Of a stretch of DNA of 64,000 nt, positions 45,719 through 54,421 are shown one piece after another. This DNA comes from Candidatus Sulfuricurvum sp. RIFRC-1 (GTDB taxonomy: Bacteria; Campylobacterota; Campylobacteria; Campylobacterales; Sulfurimonadaceae). The stretch is taken from positions 930,001 through 994,000 of the forward strand of contig NC_020505.1 in the NCBI RefSeq assembly GCF_000310245.1. The letters are read 5' to 3'. Both the position numbers and the translations under genes were made by a program. The notes under the pieces are model-generated. The model worked only from the letters and a program-made list of their open reading frames with translations. It did not search any database and was not told where the DNA came from. How positions within the stretch are numbered: position 1 is the stretch's first letter; each line of letters starts with the position of its first letter.

Positions 45719-46647
45719 TAAAGCTCCATTTCCAAGCGGTCTTTACCGTTATTTTTCGCCCGATAGAGGGCTTTATCTGAACGATCAATAATCGCATCGA
45801 TTGAGTCAGCTGTGATCACTTTTGTCAAACCGATACTGAGTGTAACCGGTATTTGTTGATTCTGAAACAGCGGTTTGTTATTGCGACAGAGGCTAAGAAG
45901 CCGCTCAGCGACCAGTTTTGCACCTTCCAAATCGGTACGGTTGAGAACAATAATAAATTCTTCTCCTCCAAAGCGGTATACTCGATCACCATCGCGAAGG
46001 GCTTTTTTAAAGAGTTTGGCGATAAAAATCAGAACCTTGTCTCCGGCGACATGACCGAAGCGGTCATTGATCTGCTTAAAGTTATCCAAATCAATCATCA
46101 AGACAAAAATTTCAAAATCAAGGATTCCTTTTTCAAGGATAACTTTTAGATGTTCTTGAAGTGCATAACGGTTGTAGACTTTTGTGAGGGGATCAAGAGA
46201 TGTTTTTAGTTCTAATGTTTTTACTTGTTCCAAAAGACCGTGTATAACTTCGTTAGCACGGGATACTTCGTCACTGAGATGATTTTGTATATCGCTGAAC
46301 TTTTCACTGATTTTTCCGAAATCGATGAGGGTTGACCCCGCCGTTTCATTCAGTAATTCAGCTTGCCTCTCACTAATTTCTTCGATTTTTTCATTGGTGC
46401 GCGAATACGATTCGATACTTTTTTGTGCGATCTCTTTGTACTCTTCGCTTGTCGTGTTACGATAGGCTAAAAGATCAAATTCACCCGATGCATAAGCATC
46501 CAGAACTTCATGGGTTGCGGTAGCGATGAGTTCGGCAAATTCTGCCGGATCTATCGTTGCTTGCCGGTTGCTAAGTGACTCTAATTGGACAGAGAGCTCT
46601 TTGCAAAAATAGATTAGTAAAGGGTTAACTTGGTTGGTATCCACCAT
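45718..46647 (-). CDS. Diguanylate cyclase (GGDEF domain)
   Basis: The ATG at 46647 follows AAGGT; an in-frame ATG 12 bases upstream lacks a ribosome site. About 309 residues: an N-terminal helical region with a coiled coil (about 80-145) and a C-terminal GGDEF domain with the active signature FGGEEF. An RxxD inhibitory site (RDGD) lies exactly five residues before it. It should make c-di-GMP with product inhibition. No membrane helix or known sensor domain is seen. It is the first gene of the long leftward run that includes cvpA, fur and lysS. Confidence 0.9.
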   Translation of the reverse strand: MVDTNQVNPLLIYFCKELSVQLESLSNRQATIDPAEFAELIATATHEVLDAYASGEFDLLAYRNTTSEEYKEIAQKSIESYSRTNEKIEEISERQAELLNETAGSTLIDFGKISEKFSDIQNHLSDEVSRANEVIHGLLEQVKTLELKTSLDPLTKVYNRYALQEHLKVILEKGILDFEIFVLMIDLDNFKQINDRFGHVAGDKVLIFIAKLFKKALRDGDRVYRFGGEEFIIVLNRTDLEGAKLVAERLLSLCRNNKPLFQNQQIPVTLSIGLTKVITADSIDAIIDRSDKALYRAKNNGKDRLEMEL

Positions 46648-46855
46648 ATTACCTTGCATTGCATGTATTTTGAGATGTTTGAAAAACTCTTTCCAAATCG
46701 TTGAAAAAGGGTGAAATAGAACTCTCTAAATGTAATGCCATTATACTTTTTCAAACATAAATCTAACTTTTGCTTCACCCAATCAGTCCTCTTTTAGGAT
46801 AAAAGGATAAAATTCGTCCATTAACAATATGGTGCGAGAGCACGCAGGAGATGAT

Positions 46856-48202
46856 ATGAGCACATGGAGCCGATCAAGCTGGAGAGAAAAACCGATTAAG
46901 CAGCAGCCTACTTATCCCGATCAAGGGATTTTGGAAGAGGTTGAATCAAAGCTTCGTAATTATCCTCCACTTGTTTTTGCGGGCGAAGCACGTACACTCA
47001 AGAAAAATTTAGCGGATGTGTGTGATGGGAAAGCGTTTTTGCTCCAAGGGGGAGATTGCGCCGAGAGTTTTTCAGAATTCCATGCCCACAATATTCGTGA
47101 TACGTTTAAAGTCATGATGCAAATGGCGGTAGTAATGACCTTTGCCGGAGGTGCTCCGGTGGTTAAAGTGGGGCGTTTAGGAGGACAGTTTGCCAAACCT
47201 CGCTCTTCGGATACCGAAACGATAGAGGGTATTACTCTTCCGAGTTATCGTGGAGATATTATCAACGGTGTTGATTTCAATGCACAAGCGCGTATTCCTG
47301 ACCCTCAGCGTATGGTTCAAGCCTATAACCAATCTGCGGCTACTTTGAATCTTCTTCGCGCATTTGCTTCGGGCGGTTTAGCTGATTTGCACCAAGTTCA
47401 TGCATGGAATTTAGGGTTTGTCGGACAAAATGAGATGACCAAAAAATACGATGAACTTTCCCGTCAAATCGATGATTCACTTCGCTTTATGGCGGCTTGC
47501 GGGATCACCTCCGACAACTACCGTACGTTACGTGAAACCGATTTTTATACTTCGCATGAAGCATTGTTACTGAGCTATGAAGAGGCATTTACGCGTCAAG
47601 ATTCATTGACCGGTGAATGGTACGATGTATCCTCACATATGCTTTGGATCGGCGATCGCACCCGTCAGCTGGACGGAGCACATGTCGAATTTATGCGCGG
47701 TATCAATAATCCTATCGGTGTCAAAGCGGGGCCGTCGATGGACCCGGAAGATTTGATCCGATTATGTGATATCCTCAATCCGAACAATGAAGCAGGACGC
47801 TTGAATGTCATCGTCCGTATGGGTGCGGATAAAGTAGGCGATGGAATGCCTGCCTTGATCCGTGCGATCGAGAGAGAAGGTAAAAAAGTATTGTGGAGTT
47901 GTGACCCGATGCACGGTAATACAATCACAAGCAATGGCTATAAAACTCGTCCGGTCGATTCGATTCTAACTGAGATGAAACAGTTCTTTCAAGTCCATAA
48001 AGCTGAGGGGACATACGCAGGCGGTGTGCATTTGGAGATGACGGGGAAAAACGTCACAGAGTGTCTCGGAGGTTCATTTGAAATTACTTCAGAAAATCTC
48101 AAAAGCCGTTACCACACCCATTGTGATCCGCGTCTTAATGCAGACCAATCGTTAGAATTGGCTTTCTTGATCGCTGATACGCTCAAAGAAGCGCATCGTT
48201 AA
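46856..48202 (+). CDS. aroF: Type II (plant-like) DAHP synthase
   Basis: The ATG at 46856, five bases after AGGAG, is chosen over an ATG 27 bases upstream. The 448-residue enzyme is of the class II family: [30 protein letters not shown], the [12 protein letters not shown] segment and the late [18 protein letters not shown] are all diagnostic. It joins phosphoenolpyruvate and erythrose 4-phosphate in the first step toward chorismate. The symbol is the common one for this role and may differ between databases. Confidence 0.95.
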   Translation: MSTWSRSSWREKPIKQQPTYPDQGILEEVESKLRNYPPLVFAGEARTLKKNLADVCDGKAFLLQGGDCAESFSEFHAHNIRDTFKVMMQMAVVMTFAGGAPVVKVGRLGGQFAKPRSSDTETIEGITLPSYRGDIINGVDFNAQARIPDPQRMVQAYNQSAATLNLLRAFASGGLADLHQVHAWNLGFVGQNEMTKKYDELSRQIDDSLRFMAACGITSDNYRTLRETDFYTSHEALLLSYEEAFTRQDSLTGEWYDVSSHMLWIGDRTRQLDGAHVEFMRGINNPIGVKAGPSMDPEDLIRLCDILNPNNEAGRLNVIVRMGADKVGDGMPALIRAIEREGKKVLWSCDPMHGNTITSNGYKTRPVDSILTEMKQFFQVHKAEGTYAGGVHLEMTGKNVTECLGGSFEITSENLKSRYHTHCDPRLNADQSLELAFLIADTLKEAHR

Positions 48203-48208
48203 CCTCAC

Positions 48209-48265
48209 CGTTCGCCCTGAGCTTCGTCGAAGGGTGTTCATGGTTCGACCAGCTCACCACGAACG
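48209..48265. repeat. Dispersed palindromic repeat, full copy
   Basis: This 57-base element opens CGTTCGCCCTGAGC and closes CTCACCACGAACG. The ends pair, and inner TGAGCT and AGCTCA pair as well, so it folds into a long imperfect hairpin. It lies between the convergent DAHP synthase and PerR-like genes and may end both transcripts. Related copies are at 20384 and 61949. Confidence 0.85.
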
Positions 48266-48288
48266 GATGAGAATACGCTCGTTCTTTT

Positions 48289-48693
48289 TTACTTCTTCTG
48301 ACACTCAGGGCACGTTCCCGAAATAACAATCGATACTTCATCTGCTGCATAGTGACTCAAATCCATCGATTTTTGAAGTAAAGAGGCCGGGTCAAAAGGT
48401 ATGTCTTTTAATTCACCGCAGCATTTGCACATGACATGCGCATGAGCTTCTTTCTCAATTTCATATTTGGTTTTTTGCCCCGGAATTTTTACTTCACGAA
48501 TCAGGCTGACATCCATCATCGTATGGACATTTTTATACAGAGTTGCTAATGATATTGAGGCAAATTTTTTGCGAATCGCTTGATACAGATCATCTATACT
48601 GATATGCCCTGAATGGTGCATAAGTTCAATAATTGCCATCCGTTGCGGTGTAGCTTTGAGCTGATGATGTTTGAGTAAATGTTCATGTTTCAT
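48289..48693 (-). CDS. perR: Fur-family regulator, probably PerR
   Basis: The 134-residue protein has a winged helix (about 12-80, LKATPQRMAIIELMHHSGHISIDDLY) and a C-terminal domain with HAHVMCKCCG and CPECQ (two CxxC zinc pairs). It is shorter than the Fur at 44648 and distinct from it. PerR senses peroxide through an iron site. That role is inferred from length, lineage and a Per-box-like palindrome overlapping its own start region, not proved by residues. Confidence 0.75.
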   Translation of the reverse strand: MKHEHLLKHHQLKATPQRMAIIELMHHSGHISIDDLYQAIRKKFASISLATLYKNVHTMMDVSLIREVKIPGQKTKYEIEKEAHAHVMCKCCGELKDIPFDPASLLQKSMDLSHYAADEVSIVISGTCPECQKK

Positions 48694-48708
48694 AATTCAT
48701 GATTATAA
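48690..48708 (-). promoter_or_regulatory. Per-box-like palindrome and -10 box at the PerR-like start
   Basis: Read on the minus strand, TTATAAT then CATGA then ATTATGAA form an imperfect inverted repeat similar to the PerR box pattern TTATAATnATTATAA but with a longer spacer. The same TATAAT (48707-48702) is a -10 box eight bases from the ATG, so binding would block the gene's own transcription. Confidence 0.45.
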
Positions 48709-48798
48709 ACGATTATAGGTTCGATGTTCCATAAAAAAGAGGAGAAGAGCAGAGTGTTGAAATAAACTTTAAGAATTCCCCTCCATTGAGGGGAAATT

Positions 48799-49869
48799 TT
48801 AGAGGGATTCGATGACTCTCAGTAACTCATCGGGCTTATTGGAGTATTGCAACGCGATCTCTTTAGTGATCAGCTTTTTACGCAAAAATTCGACAATCTC
48901 TTGTGTTTGTGTTGTCATGCTTGTACCGGTTTGGTTGAGCTGCATTTGTGAATAGAGTTGATGTACTTTGTCCTCACGAATAAGATTCGAAATTGCAGGG
49001 TTGGTAATCATCAGTTCTTGCGCCGCAATACGACCGCCTCCGATTTTTGGGAGAAGCGCTTGAGAGATAACGGCGATCAATGAGGTTGAGAGCTGTGCTC
49101 GAACCTGCGGCTGCTCGTCTCCGCTGAAAACGTCGATAATACGGTTGATGGTTTGAGGTGCGGAGTTGGTATGGAGTGTTCCAAAAACCAGGTGACCGGT
49201 TTCTGCTGCGGTTAGTGCGGCAGTGATTGTCTCTTTATCCCGCATCTCCCCGATCAGGATAACGTCAGGGTCTTCACGAAGGGCATATTTGAGTGCGGCC
49301 GAGAAGCTTTTGGTATCGGTACCGATATTACGGTGAGAGAACAGCGATTTTTTATTGGTATGGACAAACTCAACGGGATCTTCAACGGTAATAATATGAC
49401 GGGCTTCATTGAGATTGATCTCATTGAGCATTGCCGCCAATGTGGTTGATTTACCGCTTCCGGTTGGTCCCGTTACGAGGATAAGCCCTTTTTCCCGTTT
49501 AATAAGCTCTTTAAATATTTTTTTTGCGTTCAAATCATCGAGTGAGGGGATAGTAACAGGGATAATACGAAAGGCGCATGCGATATCATCCATCGTTTTG
49601 TAGTAGTTGGCACGAAAGCGGCCGACATCAGGGATAACGATTGAAAAGTCAAGCTCATTAGCCTCTTCAAACGCTTTTTTTTGCTTTTCTGTGAGGAGGG
49701 AATAGCCCATCTCTTCAATATCACGGCCATCTAAAACGGGTAGATTAAGGGCAACGAGCCGCCCATCGATACGAATTTGGGGTTCAGAACGGCTAACGAG
49801 GTGAAGATCTGATGCTTTATACGCAACGACACTCTTGAGGAGTTTATAAATATCCAATGCTGCATTCAT
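48799..49869 (-). CDS. pilT: Type IV pilus retraction ATPase PilT
   Basis: The 356-residue hexameric secretion ATPase has an N-terminal PAS-like domain (about 1-100), Walker A VTGPTGSGKSTTLA (about 125-138), the Asp box ALREDPDVILIGEMRD and the His box TGHLVFGTLHTNSA. It also has the PilT-specific AISNLIRE segment near 290. It drives pilus retraction. No other pilus genes are in the window. It overlaps the ArsC/Spx-like gene by four bases. Confidence 0.93.
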   Translation of the reverse strand: MNAALDIYKLLKSVVAYKASDLHLVSRSEPQIRIDGRLVALNLPVLDGRDIEEMGYSLLTEKQKKAFEEANELDFSIVIPDVGRFRANYYKTMDDIACAFRIIPVTIPSLDDLNAKKIFKELIKREKGLILVTGPTGSGKSTTLAAMLNEINLNEARHIITVEDPVEFVHTNKKSLFSHRNIGTDTKSFSAALKYALREDPDVILIGEMRDKETITAALTAAETGHLVFGTLHTNSAPQTINRIIDVFSGDEQPQVRAQLSTSLIAVISQALLPKIGGGRIAAQELMITNPAISNLIREDKVHQLYSQMQLNQTGTSMTTQTQEIVEFLRKKLITKEIALQYSNKPDELLRVIESL

Positions 49870-50210
49870 GAGAGTAATATTCCTTCGTATTGAGATGGAT
49901 CAAAGCCGACGATGAGTTTATCTTTAAATTCAATAACCGGACGTTTTATGAGGAGATTGTGGTTGCTCATCCACTCTATTTTTCCGTTGTCATCCAAATT
50001 ATACTCTTTTAGACCCAAGGTTCGATAGGTGGTCCCTTTGGTATTTAAAAGGGTAGAAATCGGAGCTTGAGCAGACCATGACTCAATTTTTTCATGAGAA
50101 ACGGGAGTAGTTTTAAAATCGTGAAAGGTATAAGCGATGGCGTGAGTATCCAAAAACTTAAGCGCTTTTTGGACACTTCCGCAACTTTTAATTCCGTAGA
50201 TATGTGTCAT
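49866..50210 (-). CDS. ArsC/Spx-family protein
   Basis: The 114-residue thioredoxin-fold protein begins THIYGIKSCGSVQKALKFLD, with one Cys at about 9 and no second Cys two or three residues away, as in many Spx/ArsC/YffB members. The NLLIKRPVIEFKDKLIVGFDPSQYE segment contains the cis-Pro region. Actual arsenate reductase activity is uncertain; a role as glutathione-dependent reductase or adaptor is equally possible. It lies between gatC and pilT. Confidence 0.82.
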   Translation of the reverse strand: MTHIYGIKSCGSVQKALKFLDTHAIAYTFHDFKTTPVSHEKIESWSAQAPISTLLNTKGTTYRTLGLKEYNLDDNGKIEWMSNHNLLIKRPVIEFKDKLIVGFDPSQYEGILLS

Positions 50211-50213
50211 GTT

Positions 50214-50504
50214 CTACTCAATGATTTTCGGAACGATAAAAAAGTGATCTTGAGAATGAGGTGCATGGGCCAAAATATCATCATTGATCGCTCCATTTAC
50301 ATTGCCGATGTCTTCACGAAGCAGGGTTGAATTTTCTGACATCGCAAATGTCGCTTCTACTCCATCGGTAGGAAGCTCAGAGAGGTTATCGACAAAAGAG
50401 ACGATTTCACTGAGTTGCGCTATCATCTCCTCACGATGTTCTTGCGGGATTTGTAAGTAAGAGAGTTTTTCTAAACGTTGTAAGAGTTTTTCATCAATTT
50501 GCAT
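50214..50504 (-). CDS. gatC: Asp/Glu-tRNA amidotransferase subunit C
   Basis: The 96-residue protein has the GatC layout: an N-terminal helical pair (KLLQRLEKLSYLQIPQEHREEMIAQLSEIVSFVDNL) and a C-terminal NSTLLREDIGN segment that wraps GatA. It is a stabilising subunit of the enzyme that amidates mischarged Gln- and Asn-tRNA. gatA and gatB are elsewhere. It begins a three-gene operon with the ArsC-like gene and pilT. Confidence 0.93.
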   Translation of the reverse strand: MQIDEKLLQRLEKLSYLQIPQEHREEMIAQLSEIVSFVDNLSELPTDGVEATFAMSENSTLLREDIGNVNGAINDDILAHAPHSQDHFFIVPKIIE

Positions 50505-50626
50505 GGTTAACCTAAGTCGTGATAAATTTATAGAAATAATTGTACCCTAAAAAAAGGTTTACTAAACTTTAACGTAGGGTGAGATATTATTACCCCAATT
50601 AATGAGCAGTAATAACAGGAGCCGTT

Positions 50627-51223
50627 TTGAGTCTAAAAGAGAATATGGATGCCCTCAAAGAGGAGCTGAGTTCTGAAGAGAAGTTTTTTGAAAGCGCTGT
50701 ACGAACGGAACGTTTTGTTAAACGATACCAAAAGCCTTTAATAGCGGCAGTAGCTGCGTCATTACTGGCTGTGAGCGGTGCTATTGGATATCAAGCGTAT
50801 AGTAACGCAAAAATTGAAAGTTCAAATGCGGCATTTAACGTTTTACTGACCAACCCGAGTGATGCAACAGCAGAACAAACGCTTAAAAATGACAATCCTG
50901 CATTGTACGATGTGTGGAAACTTTCCCGTGGAATTGCCCAAAACGATGTAACGATTCTTGAAGGGCTTAAAAACTCCCAAGCTTTCGGCGTTGCCGATAT
51001 CGCATTGTATGAAGCTGCTGCTATTAAAAACGATACTGCGTCGCTTGAGCAATATACGAAAAAACAAGGGGCCCTGTATAAAGATCTTGCATTACTGGAA
51101 GTTGCTGTTGCATCCATTGAGAAAGGCGACATTGCAGCGGCTCATCAAAAAATTGCGCAGATCAGTGAAGAATCACCTATGTATCAAGTTGCCAGTGCAC
51201 TATCGCATTATGGAGTAAAATAA
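50627..51223 (+). CDS. Membrane-anchored YfgM-like TPR protein
   Basis: The 198-residue protein starts with TTG, supported by AGGAG five bases upstream; the next ATG is 18 bases later. A basic segment near 27-34 precedes one membrane helix (about 37-56), and the rest is a periplasmic Ala-rich helical region of the YfgM/TPR-like type. It overlaps the following lipoprotein gene by one base. In E. coli, yfgM lies before bamB, the same order as here, which supports a role in envelope protein handling. Confidence 0.6.
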   Translation: MSLKENMDALKEELSSEEKFFESAVRTERFVKRYQKPLIAAVAASLLAVSGAIGYQAYSNAKIESSNAAFNVLLTNPSDATAEQTLKNDNPALYDVWKLSRGIAQNDVTILEGLKNSQAFGVADIALYEAAAIKNDTASLEQYTKKQGALYKDLALLEVAVASIEKGDIAAAHQKIAQISEESPMYQVASALSHYGVK

Positions 51224-52221
51224 TGAAATTAACGACATTGATACTATCTTTGGGTGCGCTTGTTTTATTTAGCGGATGTTCACACAAAGAGGTCTATAAG
51301 CCTGAAAACGTGAAGGGTGAATGGCGGAATGCCGGACATTTAAGTGCTTCTATTGCTCAATCAACACAATCAGCTGCCTTGTTGGATAACGGCCGTTTGT
51401 TGACCAAAGAGGGGGAGAAAAATATTAAAATCCCTGAAAATTACCGTTTAATCAATGCAAATGGCGCATGGGTAATCACCGAAAGTCCTGAGGGGAATCT
51501 CGTCCTTTTTCCGGAAGACGGAACCGATGCCAAGGTAACTTTTGAACTCAAACGCGGTGTTGCTGCAGCGAGTATTCAAGACGATAGCGTTGCTATATTG
51601 TTCACCAATAATGAAATGGCAATTTATTCGCTTGAGAGTAAAAAACTCCTTTTTAAAGAGTCTTCCAATGCTCCTATCGCTGTTGATGCCCGTGTAGCAA
51701 ACCCCCATTTCCTGAAAGAATTGGTACTCTTTTTAACCCTTGATGGAAAAATCGTCATTGTTAACTCGGAGACAAAAAAGGTTCTCCGTTCGGTTGTTGT
51801 CAGTTCGGATGAATTTTTTAACAATATCACCTACATGAATGTTGTTGATAATAATCTGGTGGCATCGACCGGCACGGCGGTATTGGCGCTTTCGCAAAAA
51901 GAGGCGCGTGAAAAATATGAAATCCGAAATATCGCTTATACCGCTGATGGTATTTGGTTAACGACAAAACAGGGTGAAATCATTGCTCTTAGTCCGACAT
52001 TGCAATTTAAAGCGAAAAAGAAATTTCCGTTTGCTCACTTTGTAGGGATCAGTGTCCAAAATGATCGTGTTTACGCGTTGGAGCAAGAGGGGTATATGAT
52101 TGCCCTGACCAAGAACCTTTTGGCGTATGATGTTTATGATATCGACATGGACAGCGATAACAAAATTTTCCTTGGAGACGGACGTTTTTATTTTGACGAC
52201 CGCTATATCAATATCAAATAA
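51223..52221 (+). CDS. Lipoprotein with beta-propeller-like repeats (BamB-like)
   Basis: The 332-residue protein has a lipoprotein signal (VLFSGC, lipidated Cys at about 19) and repeated strand-rich blocks with ELVLFLTLDGKIVIVNSETKKVL-like patterns, consistent with a PQQ/WD-type propeller. Size and position after a YfgM-like gene resemble BamB, a helper in outer-membrane protein insertion. Sequence similarity to BamB cannot be shown by eye. It overlaps xerH by one base. Confidence 0.55.
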   Translation: MKLTTLILSLGALVLFSGCSHKEVYKPENVKGEWRNAGHLSASIAQSTQSAALLDNGRLLTKEGEKNIKIPENYRLINANGAWVITESPEGNLVLFPEDGTDAKVTFELKRGVAAASIQDDSVAILFTNNEMAIYSLESKKLLFKESSNAPIAVDARVANPHFLKELVLFLTLDGKIVIVNSETKKVLRSVVVSSDEFFNNITYMNVVDNNLVASTGTAVLALSQKEAREKYEIRNIAYTADGIWLTTKQGEIIALSPTLQFKAKKKFPFAHFVGISVQNDRVYALEQEGYMIALTKNLLAYDVYDIDMDSDNKIFLGDGRFYFDDRYINIK

Positions 52222-53042
52222 TGTCGAAAGAGCTTGAAGCTTTTATCGAATATATTACGGTTATCAAAGCGCTGAGTCCTCGAACGATCTCAGCCTATAG
52301 CCATGATTTAAATGAAATCGAGCATACTTCAGAGAAATGTCTCACTGAGCTTGATTCCAACACGGTTTTCCGTGTTCTTGGAACGATTGCGAATAAACGA
52401 ACGCTTAACCGTAAACTCTCTGCCTTTAACTCTTTTCTCGATTTTTGTCACCGTAACCGCTTTAATTCTGTATCTTCCAAATTTCCCCTCTCCAAAGTTC
52501 CGAAAAATCTCCCTAAATACCTTAGTTTTGAAACCATCCAATCCGGCCTAAGATTAGTTGATCGGAGCGAATGGATTGGGTTGCGGGATTATGCACTTCT
52601 CCTATTTTTATACGCGACGGGAGTTCGTGTCAGTGAATGTTTGATGGTGGAAGAGGGGGATATCGAAGGGGAATGGCTTCGTATTCGTCACGGTAAAGGG
52701 GAGAAAGAGCGTTATGTCCCCATAGCCCCAGAGGCATTAAAGGCACTTCGTGTGTATCAAGAATCGTGCCCCTATCGGCGTTCACACCTTTGGCTGAACT
52801 ACAGAGGAGAGTCTCTCAGTCGAATTTCTGCGTTTAAAATCACCCAAAAATATCTGGGTGTCTCTCCCCATGCATTGCGTCATTCATATGCAACGGCATT
52901 GATACTCGGCGGGGCTGATTTACGCGTTGTCCAAGAGTTACTGGGACACGCATCACTGTTGACGACACAGATATACACCCATGTACAAAAACAGAATCTT
53001 CAAGAGACGGTATTGAAACATCATCCGATGGCACATTGTTAA
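52221..53042 (+). CDS. xerH: Tyrosine recombinase, XerH type
   Basis: The 273-residue recombinase has an N-terminal SAM-like DNA-binding domain (about 1-95) and a catalytic domain with all expected residues: R136, K159, H217, R220, H243 and the nucleophile Y252. Campylobacterota resolve chromosome dimers with a single XerH at a difH site, and size and lineage fit. It overlaps the BamB-like gene by one base. I found no clear dif-like site nearby. An integron or phage integrase is less likely given the housekeeping neighbours. Confidence 0.85.
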   Translation: MSKELEAFIEYITVIKALSPRTISAYSHDLNEIEHTSEKCLTELDSNTVFRVLGTIANKRTLNRKLSAFNSFLDFCHRNRFNSVSSKFPLSKVPKNLPKYLSFETIQSGLRLVDRSEWIGLRDYALLLFLYATGVRVSECLMVEEGDIEGEWLRIRHGKGEKERYVPIAPEALKALRVYQESCPYRRSHLWLNYRGESLSRISAFKITQKYLGVSPHALRHSYATALILGGADLRVVQELLGHASLLTTQIYTHVQKQNLQETVLKHHPMAHC

Positions 53043-53121
53043 ATGGTAAATTTCATTTTGTCATATTTTTCCCTATTTTTGAGCGACGGGGTAGAATAAA
53101 GCAAAATTTTAGGAATTACCG

Positions 53122-53997
53122 ATGAACGAAGTCACAGCCTCTATCGATGACAGCATCAAAAATAAAATCTACAGCATTCGCGGAATGCAGGTGATGTTGG
53201 ATAGAGATTTGGCGGAGCTTTATGATGTTAAGCCTATAAGATTAAGAGAACAAGTAAAAAGAAATAGAGCTAGATTCCCTGATGATTTTATGTTTCAACT
53301 AAATGATAATGAAGTTGAGATTATGGTATCGCAAAATGCGATACCTTCAAAACAACATCTTGGCGGTAGTTTGCCTTATGTATTTACTGAGCAAGGGGTA
53401 GCAAGCATATCGGGTGTATTAACAAACAAAATTGCTATTGAAATAAATATAAAAATCATGAGAGCTTTTGTAGAGATGCGAAGATTTATCTCAAATAATG
53501 CTTTGATTTTTCAAAGACTCGATTCATTGGAGCAAAAACAGTTCAAAACCGATGATAAAGTAGAAGCGATACTGAATGCCATCGAAGATAAATCCATCAA
53601 ACCAAAACAGGGCATCTTTTACGATGGGCAAGTTTATGATGCGTATATCTTTGTATCGGATTTAATTAAAAGTGCCGATGAAAGTATTGTGTTGATTGAT
53701 AATTATGTCGATGATACAGTTCTGACGTTGCTTTCTAAACGAGAGGCAAAAGTTAAAACCACTATTTACACCAAAAATATCACTAAACAGCTAGAACTTG
53801 ATCTCAAAAAACATAATGCACAATATCCAAATATAGAGCTAAAAAAGTTCGATTCATCCCACGATCGGTTTTTGATAATTGATGCTAAAGAAGTTTATCA
53901 TATCGGTGCAAGTCTCAAAGATTTGGGCAAAAAGTGGTTTGCATTTTCAAAATTTGATGTGGGTGCGTTTAATATATTAGAAAAGTTAAAAAATTGA
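53122..53997 (+). CDS. ORF6N-domain protein with C-terminal PLD-like domain
   Basis: The 291-residue protein has an N-terminal ORF6N domain (about 12-100: IYSIRGMQVMLDRDLAELYDV, then VKRNRARFPDDFMFQL and the FTEQGVA motif). A C-terminal domain (about 170-290) carries the PLD-like block HDRFLIID, where Arg replaces the Lys of HxK. ORF6N is a DNA-binding domain frequent on phages and mobile elements. The gene is more AT-rich than its neighbours and stands alone after xerH, so it is probably acquired. Role unknown. Confidence 0.85.
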   Translation: MNEVTASIDDSIKNKIYSIRGMQVMLDRDLAELYDVKPIRLREQVKRNRARFPDDFMFQLNDNEVEIMVSQNAIPSKQHLGGSLPYVFTEQGVASISGVLTNKIAIEINIKIMRAFVEMRRFISNNALIFQRLDSLEQKQFKTDDKVEAILNAIEDKSIKPKQGIFYDGQVYDAYIFVSDLIKSADESIVLIDNYVDDTVLTLLSKREAKVKTTIYTKNITKQLELDLKKHNAQYPNIELKKFDSSHDRFLIIDAKEVYHIGASLKDLGKKWFAFSKFDVGAFNILEKLKN

Positions 53998-54072
53998 AAT
54001 CTTATTCTTGATCTTCGTCAAGAAACTATTTTCTTGTTAAAGTTATCATCCATTTCAAAAAAGGATATAGTT

Positions 54073-54414
54073 ATGACCTATGCTTCATTTACGGCAGATG
54101 TGATCTTCGGCGATACACAGCCTGTTATTACTCCGCTCATCACGAATGAATTTACGAAAGAGATCCGAATCGTTTTCCGAGCAGGGCAATCGATGAAAGC
54201 GCATAAAACATCATTTCCGATCACGGTGATGATTGTTTCGGGAGAGATCGATTTTGGAATAGGAGAAGAGAGAATGATTTTCGGCGCAGGGGATGTCATT
54301 GCATTGAAACCAAATGTTATACACGACCTTAATGCCATTGAAGATTCGATTGTTCGTCTAAGTCTGCATAAAGGAGACAGTGTCGCACGTGTGAGCGGGG
54401 TACTTAAGCTATAA
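54073..54414 (+). CDS. Small cupin-domain protein
   Basis: The ATG at 54073 follows AAGGAT; the frame is open from 54034 but without such a signal. The 113-residue protein is a single cupin barrel, with IVFRAGQSMKAHKTSFPITVMIVSGEIDFG as motif 1 and FGAGDVIALKPNVIHDLNA as motif 2. Probably a metal-binding sensor or isomerase-like barrel; substrate unknown. It ends eight bases before coaX. Confidence 0.8.
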   Translation: MTYASFTADVIFGDTQPVITPLITNEFTKEIRIVFRAGQSMKAHKTSFPITVMIVSGEIDFGIGEERMIFGAGDVIALKPNVIHDLNAIEDSIVRLSLHKGDSVARVSGVLKL

Positions 54415-54415
54415 T
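54410..54415 (+). promoter_or_regulatory. -10 box just before the coaX start codon
   Basis: A perfect TATAAT spans the cupin stop codon and ends six bases before the coaX ATG. No ribosome site is seen, so coaX may be read from a leaderless message. Confidence 0.4.
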
Positions 54416-54421
54416 ATCAGC

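Noticed and set aside
46660-46855. A small RNA or riboswitch between the GGDEF gene and the DAHP synthase gene
   Set aside because: Only AT-rich promoter-like sequence is seen; no stable stem or T-box-like element stands out.
46829-46855. Upstream ATG as the DAHP synthase start
   Set aside because: AGGAG is correctly placed for the ATG at 46856 and lies within the longer frame, so the longer form is unlikely.
53043-53121. A difH recombination site next to xerH
   Set aside because: No convincing pair of recombinase arms around a short central region could be seen in this gap or in the neighbouring gaps.
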